A stretch of 47,629 nucleotides of DNA from contig NZ_SDGU01000056.1 of the NCBI RefSeq assembly GCF_004118635.1, forward strand, positions 1 through 47,629. Direction: 5' to 3'. The stretch comes from Chlorobaculum sp. 24CR (GTDB lineage Bacteria > Bacteroidota > Chlorobiia > Chlorobiales > Chlorobiaceae). Every line of letters starts with the position of its first letter. The first letter of the stretch is position 1. The position numbers were made by a program, and so were the translations under genes. Under the pieces are notes generated by a model that saw only the letters and a program-made list of their open reading frames with translations, was not told where the DNA came from and ran no database searches. Below are positions 1 through 7,705 of the stretch, one piece after another.

Positions 1-237
1 AACTTCGCCCGCCAGCGCCTCGACCGTGCGCATGAAAAATCCGTCCGCCTCTCCGTCCGCCGGAATCGCCGCTTCGCCATGCCCCGGCAGATCGACCAAG
101 ACGCTGCAAAAGCGTCCGTCGAGTTTGCGGGCGAACGGCAGCCAGTCGCTTCCCGATCCGAGAAATCCGTGCAGAAACACGATCTTCGGCAACGCCGGAT
201 CGCCGACGGTGGCGAGGTGGAGGGGGATGGTTGTCAT
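1..237 (-). CDS. menH: MenH-like alpha/beta hydrolase, 5' part only (cut by window edge)
   Basis: The first 79 residues read from an ATG at 237 on the minus strand. They begin as an alpha/beta hydrolase: a beta-strand ending in HGFLGSGSDW (oxyanion-hole region) followed by VDLPGHG. HGFLGS plus DLPGHG is typical of MenH, which makes SHCHC (2-succinyl-6-hydroxy-2,4-cyclohexadiene-1-carboxylate) from the MenD product in menaquinone synthesis. The catalytic Ser, Asp and His lie beyond the window, so the assignment rests on the N-terminus and on menD and menF lying further along the same strand (12.6-15.8 kb). Another small alpha/beta hydrolase cannot be excluded. Confidence 0.7.
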   Translation of the reverse strand, partial: MTTIPLHLATVGDPALPKIVFLHGFLGSGSDWLPFARKLDGRFCSVLVDLPGHGEAAIPADGEADGFFMRTVEALAGEV

Positions 238-699
238 GGTGAATCAAGCGTTCGTTGTCGATGTGGCTGTGCGAGCAATATAGCCAGCGAGCCGTTCACT
301 ATGCGTTTGCGACTTATGTGCTAATAGTGGAAATTGAATGCCTTGGCGGGTTCATCACCCCCCTCCGGCTCGATGAGCTGCACTGCAACATCAGAAGTAT
401 CAAAAAAACGAATGGCTCTCAGGAAATCCGATCTCTATTCCACCCTCTGGCAGAGCTGCGACGCCTTGCGCGGGGGCATGACGTATTTTCGGAGCAATGG
501 TGGAGCTGAAATGCGGCGCAACCTTGTCTGGTTTGGGTATATTAAAGGCATTTTCATGATCGACGCCCGTGCGGGCTGCATGGCGAGTTCGTCCCTCTGC
601 GCCGTGCGCGGCAAAAGAGAAGCAGATTCCCCGGCAGGTTGAGCTGAACCCGGAACCAAGGCGGGTTGAAGCGCAGCCGGCAACAGTAAAACAACAATT
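238..699. other. Intergenic region with decayed gene fragments
   Basis: This 460-bp gap lies between the divergent menH and mod genes. It contains no complete gene. Its only recognisable content is an HsdM-like N-terminal fragment (separate entry at 412-483). The rest resembles no protein family I recognise. Any promoters for menH and mod should lie here, but I could not identify a convincing -35/-10 pair. Confidence 0.5.
412..483 (+). pseudogene. Remnant of type I restriction methyltransferase hsdM (N-terminal fragment)
   Basis: An ATG at 412 starts MALRKSDLYSTLWQSCDALR followed by GGM. This closely matches the N-terminus of one large HsdM class (MALKKSELYSSLW.SCDELRGGM). After about 24 residues the reading frame continues into unrelated sequence, and there is no SAM-binding or NPPF motif, so only a scrap of the gene remains. 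It lies directly upstream of an intact type III system, which suggests that one R-M system decayed or was replaced at this site. Homology is judged by eye from a short stretch. Confidence 0.6.
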
Positions 700-2634
700 A
701 TGACCGGACACGAAGAGTCGCCCATCAAGTTGTTCACCGCAGATGATCCCGAAGCCCGATCAGCCGATTTGCTGGCGGGCAATATCGAGCAGTTGAAGAG
801 CCTTTTTCCTGAAGCGTTCACCGAAGGCAAAATCGATTTCGAGGTGCTCCGCCAGCTTCTCGGCGGCACGGTGGAGGAGCGGGAGGAGAAGTACGGCCTC
901 AACTGGCACGGCAAGCGGAAAGCCCGTCAGCTTGCGCTTACCCCGTCAACCGGAACCCTGCGTCCCTGCCCGGAGGAGAGCGTCGAGTGGGACAGTACGC
1001 AGCATCTGATGATCGAGGGCGACAACCTCGAAGTGCTCAAGCTGTTGCAGAAGAGCTACTCCGGCAAGGTGAAGCTTATTTACATCGACCCGCCATACAA
1101 CACCGGCAAGGATTTCGTCTATCCCGACAACTTTCGGGACAACATCGAAAACTACCTCGAACTCACCGGCCAGGTTGAGGGAGGTCGGAAGATCAGCAGC
1201 AACACCGAAGCCAGCGGACGCTTTCACACCGACTGGCTGAACATGATGTATCCGAGATTGAAGCTGGCAAGGAATTTGTTGCGGGATGACGGAGTGATTC
1301 TGGTTTCTTCAGACGAGATGGAGGCTGACAACTTAAAAAATATTTGTGATGATATTTTCGGTTTCGAGAACTTTGTCGAGCGAATTGTTTGGAAAAATAA
1401 GTACGGCTCCGGTGCTCTCACAAAGGGGTTCGCAAATGTTCATGAGTATATAATTGTTTATTCAAAGGAGCCAATTCAGGATATATCGGCACCACTTGAT
1501 GATGAGCAGCGAGCGGCTTACCGTCTCCAGGATGAAAAATTTGAATATAGAGGAGGGTATTTAACGCAGCCATTAGCAACGACAAGCAAAGATCCTCGTC
1601 CTAATCTGGTTTATCCAATCTTTTATAATGGTCAAGAAATCTGGCCTGAAAAACAATGGGTTTGGGCAAAAGAAAGGTTTGAAGAAGCATACAAAAATAA
1701 TGAGATAGTAATCAATGAGTCTGAGGGTAAGTTTAGCGTTAGAACCAAGCAGTATCTTCGCGATGAAAATGGGATAGAACGTTTAGGAAAGCCGTTATCC
1801 ATCATGAATGGACCGTTCAACCAGGAAGGTACTCGAGATATCGCGACACTATTTCCAGAAAAAATATTTTCATTTCCGAAACCTATGGCGCTTCTGAAAT
1901 ACTTTGTGGCGCTCATTTTTAATGGTGATAAGTCCAAAGAAGGTATTTATCTCGATTTTTTTGCTGGTTCCGGCACAACAGGTCATGCAGTGATGGCGCA
2001 GAACGCTATCGATGGAGGTACTCGCCGATATATTCTCGTCCAGCTTCCAGAACCACTTGATCCAGAGAACAAAGACCAGAAAGTTGCTGCCAATTTTTGT
2101 GATCAACATGGCAAACCGCGAACCATCGCCGAAATCACCAAAGAGCGTCTTCGTCGTGCTGCGAAAAAGATCAAAGAGGAGAATCCACGCTTTCATGGCG
2201 ACCTCGGTTTCCGCGTCTTCAAGCTGGATTCAAGCAACATCCGCACCTGGGAGCCGGACCCTCACGATCTCGAAGCATCGCTTTTCAACTCCATCGAACA
2301 CCTGAAGGCGGATCGCAGCGAGGCGGATATTCTCTATGAGCTGCTGCTCAAACTCGGTCTTGACCTCTGTGTTCCTGTCGAGAAAAGGACATTTGCAGGT
2401 AAAGCGGTTCACTCCGTCGGCGGTGGCGTGCTGCTTGTCTGCCTTGCCACGCTTGTCACTCGTGAAGAGGTCGAGCCTCTGGCGCAAGGCATCGTAGCCT
2501 GGCACGGCGAGCTTGCGCCTGCGCGTGACACCACCTGCGTGTTCCGCGACAGCGCCTTTGCCGATGACGTTGCCAAAACGAACCTTGCCGCCATTCTCCA
2601 GCAGCACGGCCTTGAAATTATCCGGAGCCTGTGA
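700..2634 (+). CDS. mod: Type III restriction-modification DNA methyltransferase (Mod)
   Basis: This is an N6-adenine DNA methyltransferase of 644 residues, the modification and sequence-recognition subunit of a type III R-M system. The catalytic motif DPPY lies at residues 130-133 and the SAM-binding FAGSG at 421-425. DPPY before FxGxG is the beta-class order expected for Mod. The region between them, the target recognition domain, is clearly AT-richer (about 1310-2110) than both ends of the gene, which suggests domain exchange. The ATG at 700 is chosen because the N-terminus from there looks like other Mod proteins; no strong ribosome site is visible. The nuclease gene starts 9 bases after its stop codon. 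Confidence 0.93.
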   Translation: MTGHEESPIKLFTADDPEARSADLLAGNIEQLKSLFPEAFTEGKIDFEVLRQLLGGTVEEREEKYGLNWHGKRKARQLALTPSTGTLRPCPEESVEWDSTQHLMIEGDNLEVLKLLQKSYSGKVKLIYIDPPYNTGKDFVYPDNFRDNIENYLELTGQVEGGRKISSNTEASGRFHTDWLNMMYPRLKLARNLLRDDGVILVSSDEMEADNLKNICDDIFGFENFVERIVWKNKYGSGALTKGFANVHEYIIVYSKEPIQDISAPLDDEQRAAYRLQDEKFEYRGGYLTQPLATTSKDPRPNLVYPIFYNGQEIWPEKQWVWAKERFEEAYKNNEIVINESEGKFSVRTKQYLRDENGIERLGKPLSIMNGPFNQEGTRDIATLFPEKIFSFPKPMALLKYFVALIFNGDKSKEGIYLDFFAGSGTTGHAVMAQNAIDGGTRRYILVQLPEPLDPENKDQKVAANFCDQHGKPRTIAEITKERLRRAAKKIKEENPRFHGDLGFRVFKLDSSNIRTWEPDPHDLEASLFNSIEHLKADRSEADILYELLLKLGLDLCVPVEKRTFAGKAVHSVGGGVLLVCLATLVTREEVEPLAQGIVAWHGELAPARDTTCVFRDSAFADDVAKTNLAAILQQHGLEIIRSL

Positions 2635-2643
2635 GGTGAACCA

Positions 2644-3693
2644 ATGGCAAATCTGATACCGAACACGCCGCCCTTATCGGGCTTGTTGAATGCCTTGCGG
2701 GAACTGATTCAGCAAGGTCGGCAACAGGCTTTGCGAGCCGTGGACAGGGTGCAGGTGCAAACCTGCTGGGAGATTGGCCGCCATATCGTCGAGTTCGAGC
2801 AGGGTGGCCAGGCCCGTGCGGCATACGGCAAAAAGCTGCTGCCACGACTGGCGGAATCGCTGACCCGTGAATTTGGCAAGGGGTTCGATGATCGTAACCT
2901 GCGCAACATGCGTGCGTTTTATCAGGTATTCCCGATTTGGCACTCAGTGCGTACCGAATTGAGCTGGACGCACTATCGGGCGCTGCTGCGAGTCAGCAAC
3001 AAGGAGGCCCGTGAGTGGTACGTACACGAAGCCGCCTCGCAGAACTGGAGCGCCCGCGCGCTGGATCGGCAGATTGGCACGTTGTACTATGAGCGATTGC
3101 TGCTCAGCGGCGACAAAGCCGGCGTGGCTGCCGAGGCCGACGCCAACATCTCAGCACTGCAACAAACACCGCGGGAGTTCGTGCGCGACCCCGTGATGCT
3201 CGAATTCCTGGGGCTGCCCGGCACGGGCAAGCTGCTGGAGTCGAAGCTGGAGCAGGCGCTGATGGACAAGCTTCAGGCGTTTCTGCTTGAACTGGGCAAG
3301 GGGTTCGCTTTCGTCGCCCGTCAGCAACGCATCAGCACTGAGACGCAGGACTTTTACATCGATCTTGTGTTTTACAACTATCTGCTCAAGTGCTTCGTGC
3401 TGATCGACCTGAAGACCGGCAAGCTCACGCATCAGGACATCGGGCAGATGGACATGTATGTGCGTATGTACGACGACCTTAAACGTGGCGAAGGCGACAA
3501 CCCGACGGTCGGTATTCTGCTCTGTGAGCATAAGGATCACTCCGTCGTTCGCTACTCCGTTCTGCATGAGAGCGCACAACTGTTTGCGACCAGGTACAGG
3601 CTGGTGCTGCCGTCGGAAGAGGAGCTTCGCGCGGAGATCGAGCGTGAACGCGATGCCATCGAGGCCGCGCAGGCCATGGAGGATAAAGCATGA
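2644..3693 (+). CDS. DUF1016/YhcG-family PD-(D/E)XK nuclease inside the R-M operon
   Basis: A protein of 349 residues with the DUF1016 layout: an N-terminal winged-helix-like DUF1016_N region (about 15-160, including ELSWTHYRALLRV) and a C-terminal PD-(D/E)XK nuclease fold. D240 in FYIDLVFYN and D255-L-K257 in LIDLKTGKL fit the D-Xn-(D/E)XK active site. YhcG-like proteins are frequent passengers of restriction-modification loci; their exact role is not settled. The start lies 9 bases after mod, and its last 4 bases overlap the res start (ATGA), so the three genes should be translated together. It may be an accessory nuclease or a regulator of the system; the sequence does not say which. Confidence 0.88.
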   Translation: MANLIPNTPPLSGLLNALRELIQQGRQQALRAVDRVQVQTCWEIGRHIVEFEQGGQARAAYGKKLLPRLAESLTREFGKGFDDRNLRNMRAFYQVFPIWHSVRTELSWTHYRALLRVSNKEAREWYVHEAASQNWSARALDRQIGTLYYERLLLSGDKAGVAAEADANISALQQTPREFVRDPVMLEFLGLPGTGKLLESKLEQALMDKLQAFLLELGKGFAFVARQQRISTETQDFYIDLVFYNYLLKCFVLIDLKTGKLTHQDIGQMDMYVRMYDDLKRGEGDNPTVGILLCEHKDHSVVRYSVLHESAQLFATRYRLVLPSEEELRAEIERERDAIEAAQAMEDKA

Positions 3694-6671
3694 AGCTGCA
3701 CTTTGAACCCAACCTCGACTATCAGCTTCAGGCGGTTGAAGCGGTTTGCGACCTCTTTCGCGGCCAGGAGATTTGCCGCACGGAATTCACCGTGACCATG
3801 CCGACGACGAAAGCCATGCAGATTCCTGGCATGGAGAGTGACCTCGGTATTGGCAACCGGCTGACCTTGCTCGACGATGAGCTGCTCAAAAGCCTGCACG
3901 ACATTCAGCTCCGCAACGGCCTGCCGCCATCTGGCAGTCTCGCCTCCGGTGACTTTACCGTAGAGATGGAGACCGGAACGGGCAAGACCTATGTTTATCT
4001 GCGCACCATTTTTGAACTCAACAAGCGCTACGGTTTTACCAAGTTCGTGATAGTCGTTCCGTCGGTGGCGATCAAGGAGGGCGTGTATAAAACCCTTCAG
4101 ATTACCGAGGAGCACTTCAAGGGTCTCTATGCCGGAGTTCCGTTCGACTATTTCCTTTATGACTCTTCAAAACCGGGGCCTGTTCGCAATTTTGCCACCA
4201 GTTCGCAGATTCAGATCATGGTGGTGACGGTTGGCGCCATCAACAAAAAGGAGGTCAACAACCTCTACAAGGAGAGTGAAAAAACCGGAGGCGAGAAGCC
4301 GATTGACCTGATCAAATCGACCCGCCCAATTCTTGTTGTGGACGAACCGCAAAGCGTCGATGGCGGTCTGTCGGGAGCGGGAAAGAGTGCGCTCGATGCC
4401 ATGAACCCGCTCTGTACCCTGCGTTACTCGGCTACGCATGTGGACAAGCACCAGATGGTCTATCGTCTCGATGCGGTTGATGCGCACGACAAGGGGCTGG
4501 TCAAGCAGATCGAGGTGGCCGCCGCAACGGTGGAAGCGGCGTTCAACAAACCCTACGTTCGTCTCCTGAAGGTCGAGAACAAGCGAGGCACGATTTCCGC
4601 GCTCGTTGAGCTGGACAAGCTGACGGCCTCCGGCGTCAAGCGAAAGGAGCTGGCCGTGCAGGATGGCGATAATCTCGAAATGGTAACAGGCCGGGCGATC
4701 TATGCCGATTGCGCCGTCGGTGAAATCCGCGTCGAAAAGGGCAGGGAGTTTATGGAGTTGCGCTTCCCCGGTGGCGAGCAGTTCCTGAAACCCGGTGAAG
4801 CTTACGGTGACGTCGATATTCTTGCCGTGCAGCGCCAGATGATTCGCCGCACCATCAGGGAGCACCTCGACAAAGAGCTGCGCCTGCGCCCCCAGGGCAT
4901 CAAGGTGCTGTCGCTGTTTTTTATCGATGAGGTCGCCAGATACCGCTCGTACGACGCTGCCGGTAACCCGGTGAAGGGCGAGTATGCCCGCATTTTCGAG
5001 GAGGAGTACCGCCGGGCGGCACGGCTGCCCGATTACCAGACGCTTTTCGGCGAAGTTGACCTGACTCATGCCGCCGAACAGGTGCATAACGGCTATTTCT
5101 CGATAGACAAAAAAGGCGGCTGGAGCAATACCGCGGAGAACAACCAGGGGAACCGGGAAAGCGCTGAACGGGCCTACAGCCTGATTATGAAGGAGAAAGA
5201 AAAGCTGCTCTCTCTGGATACACCACTCAAATTCATCTTTTCCCACTCGGCGCTCAAGGAGGGGTGGGACAACCCCAACGTGTTCCAGATTTGCGCGTTG
5301 CGTGAAATGGGAACCGAGCGCGAACGCCGCCAGACGATAGGCCGTGGCCTGCGCCTTTGCGTCAACCAGCAGGGCCAGCGCCTGCGCGGATTTGCGGTCA
5401 ACACCCTCACGGTCATTGCAACCGAGAGTTATGAGCAGTTTGCCGAGAACCTTCAGAAAGAGATTGAGCAGGAGACCGGTATCCGCTTTGGGATTGTGGA
5501 GGAGCACCAGTTCGCAGCTATTTCAGTTACCACTGCTGAAGGTGAGCCGGTTCCCCTTGGATTCGAGCAGTCGAAGGTGTTGTGGGAGCATCTGAAAGAG
5601 CAGAACTATATCGACAGCAACGGCAAGGTGCAGGAGTCGCTGAAGCGAGCGCTCAAGGAGGGAACTCTGGTTGTGCCAGAACCATTGACGGCACAGCTCG
5701 ATCAGATTACTGCGGTGCTGAAAAAGCTCGCCGGACGGCTCGAAATCAGGAACGCCGATGAGCGGAGACAGGTACTCACCCGGCAGGCCGTACTGCACAG
5801 CCCGGAGTTCAAAGAGCTTTGGGAGCGAATCAAGCACAAAACAACCTATCGCTTGCAGTTCGACAATGAAAAGCTGGTGGAGAGCTGCATCAAGGCATTA
5901 CAGCAGGCTCCGCCAATTTCGAAGACCCAAATGCAGTGGCACAAGGCGGATATTGTTATTGGCAAATCAGGCGTCGAAGCAACCGAACGAAGCGGAGCCG
6001 CAACGGTCGTGCTCGATGAAAACAATATCGAGCTGCCTGACCTGCTGACGGATTTGCAGGATCGCACCCGGCTTACCCGTCGAACCATCCATCGTATTTT
6101 GACGGCCTCCGGGCGGCTCAACGATTTCAAGCGCAACCCGCAACAGTTCATCGAGCTTGCCGCCGAAGCTATCAATCGATGCAAGCGCCTCGCCATTGTG
6201 GATGGCATAAAGTATCACCGGCTTGGCGACGAACATTTTTATGCCCAGGAGCTTTTTAAAGAAAAAGAGCTGACCGGTTATCTGAAGAACCTTATTCCGG
6301 TTCAGAAATCGGTCTATGAACAGGTGGTCTGTGACTCCGGCGTTGAAGCAACCTTTGCCGATCAGTTGGAGAAGAATCTGGCCGTCAAGGTCTATGCCAA
6401 GCTGCCGGGATGGTTCAGGATTCCCACGCCGCTCGACACCTACAATCCCGACTGGGCGGTACTTGTCGAACAGGATGGCGAGGAGCGGGTTTACTTTGTC
6501 GTCGAGACCAAAAGCGGCCTTTTCACCGACGATTTTGGCGACAAGGAGAGCGCGAAAATCGAGTGCGGCAAGGCTCACTTCAAGGCGATCGGTGTTGGCG
6601 AAACTCCGGCCCGCTACGTTGTCGCCCGGTCACTGGATGATGTGCTGAAAACCGCTTCCGTTCAACCTTGA
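3690..6671 (+). CDS. res: Type III restriction enzyme, helicase/nuclease subunit (Res)
   Basis: A superfamily-2 helicase with a C-terminal nuclease, 993 residues, the restriction subunit that works in complex with Mod. Motif I is ETGTGKT (94-100) and motif II is DEPQ (218-221). HSALKEGWDNPNVFQ and QTIGRGLR (548-555) are motifs V and VI. Near the C-terminus D921 in NPDW and E939-T-K941 in VVETKSG form a PD-(D/E)XK site. All catalytic motifs are present and the frame is open, so the system appears functional. It overlaps the DUF1016 gene by 4 bases. Length and motif order fit Res proteins. Confidence 0.93.
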   Translation: MKLHFEPNLDYQLQAVEAVCDLFRGQEICRTEFTVTMPTTKAMQIPGMESDLGIGNRLTLLDDELLKSLHDIQLRNGLPPSGSLASGDFTVEMETGTGKTYVYLRTIFELNKRYGFTKFVIVVPSVAIKEGVYKTLQITEEHFKGLYAGVPFDYFLYDSSKPGPVRNFATSSQIQIMVVTVGAINKKEVNNLYKESEKTGGEKPIDLIKSTRPILVVDEPQSVDGGLSGAGKSALDAMNPLCTLRYSATHVDKHQMVYRLDAVDAHDKGLVKQIEVAAATVEAAFNKPYVRLLKVENKRGTISALVELDKLTASGVKRKELAVQDGDNLEMVTGRAIYADCAVGEIRVEKGREFMELRFPGGEQFLKPGEAYGDVDILAVQRQMIRRTIREHLDKELRLRPQGIKVLSLFFIDEVARYRSYDAAGNPVKGEYARIFEEEYRRAARLPDYQTLFGEVDLTHAAEQVHNGYFSIDKKGGWSNTAENNQGNRESAERAYSLIMKEKEKLLSLDTPLKFIFSHSALKEGWDNPNVFQICALREMGTERERRQTIGRGLRLCVNQQGQRLRGFAVNTLTVIATESYEQFAENLQKEIEQETGIRFGIVEEHQFAAISVTTAEGEPVPLGFEQSKVLWEHLKEQNYIDSNGKVQESLKRALKEGTLVVPEPLTAQLDQITAVLKKLAGRLEIRNADERRQVLTRQAVLHSPEFKELWERIKHKTTYRLQFDNEKLVESCIKALQQAPPISKTQMQWHKADIVIGKSGVEATERSGAATVVLDENNIELPDLLTDLQDRTRLTRRTIHRILTASGRLNDFKRNPQQFIELAAEAINRCKRLAIVDGIKYHRLGDEHFYAQELFKEKELTGYLKNLIPVQKSVYEQVVCDSGVEATFADQLEKNLAVKVYAKLPGWFRIPTPLDTYNPDWAVLVEQDGEERVYFVVETKSGLFTDDFGDKESAKIECGKAHFKAIGVGETPARYVVARSLDDVLKTASVQP

Positions 6672-6716
6672 GGATTATACGGGTCGAAGTATTTTTAATG
6701 TATTTTTCTTTTAGCT

Positions 6717-7205
6717 ATGTCCACCACAGACGACTATCGTACCGGCAAAATTGTCGAGGGGATCAGAAAGGCCGAGATGGTGCTCGACAGCCGATCCGCA
6801 TTGGCGGCTGGCGATCCTGCGTTCGAGCGTATCCGGGAGAAGGTCGTGGCGTTCAGGCCCGTTTGGATCACGGCGGAACAGGTGGCAGAGCTGATCCGGC
6901 AGGCGGAGATCGTCGCGGTTGGCGAGCGCGTTTGCCGGGCGCTGCATCCGGAGTCGCCGGTAACGCAGACGGTGTTTCTCGACGAGCTTGCCGAGGCGAT
7001 GGCGGGCGTCGAAAAGGCGGAGATCGTCACGGCGGCGGAGGCTGAAAGGATCGTCAACCGGCAGTCGCGCCATCGCTTCATCGCCTCGATGGTGAGCGGA
7101 AAGTATCTTGAACTCTGCGCGGCCTGGCCGCCGGACTGCGTGTTCTGCAAGGCCGAACGCGCAGGTATCTGCTGCTTCGGAGAGCATCCAGACTTTCAAA
7201 TCTGA
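6717..7205 (+). CDS. Hypothetical protein with C-terminal Cys cluster
   Basis: A 162-residue soluble, helix-rich protein that I do not recognise. Its C-terminal part carries CVFC, then ICC and GEH, giving a C-X2-C-X7-CC-X3-H arrangement that could bind a metal or an Fe-S centre. Codon use and GC content are like the core genes, unlike the AT-rich islands. It starts 45 bases after res and is followed 13 bases later by a TfoX-N gene on the same strand, so it may share a transcript with either neighbour. The ATG at 6717 is the first good start after the res stop codon. Confidence 0.7.
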   Translation: MSTTDDYRTGKIVEGIRKAEMVLDSRSALAAGDPAFERIREKVVAFRPVWITAEQVAELIRQAEIVAVGERVCRALHPESPVTQTVFLDELAEAMAGVEKAEIVTAAEAERIVNRQSRHRFIASMVSGKYLELCAAWPPDCVFCKAERAGICCFGEHPDFQI

Positions 7206-7218
7206 AACGATTCATCCC

Positions 7219-7545
7219 ATGTCCTCCGATCTGCCGTTTGTTGAATATGCGTGCGAGCAGATGAGCGGCGCGGGCGCGATCACCTTCCGCAAGATGTTCG
7301 GCGAGTATGCGGTGTACTGCGACGGCAAGGTGGTGGCGCTCGTGTGCGATAACCGGCTCTTCGTGAAGCCGACCGCCGCCGGGCGCGCCATCGCCGGGCA
7401 GCTCGCCGAAGCGCCGCCCTACCAGGGAGCGAAGCCGTATCTCCTTGTCGGCGAAGAACTTGACGACCGCGAGTGGCTCTCGAACCTCATCCGCGTGACC
7501 GGGCGCGAGTTGCCTCAGCCGAAGGAGCGGAAGAAGCGCCGGTGA
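7219..7545 (+). CDS. TfoX/Sxy N-terminal domain protein
   Basis: A 108-residue protein with the TfoX N-terminal fold: ITFRKMFGEYAVYCDGKVV followed by LFVKPT. The RKMFGxYA/G segment and the following strand are hallmarks of the family. Stand-alone TfoX-N proteins are common and mostly of unknown function; full-length TfoX/Sxy regulates competence in Gammaproteobacteria. The C-terminal TfoX domain is absent here and the protein ends in a basic tail (KERKKRR). The ATG at 7219 is chosen because the upstream in-frame extension overlaps the preceding gene and is not TfoX-like. Confidence 0.85.
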   Translation: MSSDLPFVEYACEQMSGAGAITFRKMFGEYAVYCDGKVVALVCDNRLFVKPTAAGRAIAGQLAEAPPYQGAKPYLLVGEELDDREWLSNLIRVTGRELPQPKERKKRR

Positions 7546-7705
7546 GTGGCGCATCGAAAGCCAGCGCGTCCGGTCAAAAAGACGCATTGCCGAAAACTTT
7601 CGGCTTGTACCGCATCCCGGTTATCTTCAGATTTTCGGAGCACCGGGGCGTTCGATCATGCTCCGGCGTCGTTTCCTCTCAGGCAACCCTATCCCGCTTG
7701 ACGCC

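Noticed and set aside
4167-5507. 446-codon minus-strand frame inside res
   Set aside because: Shadow of the long high-GC res gene; no family features.
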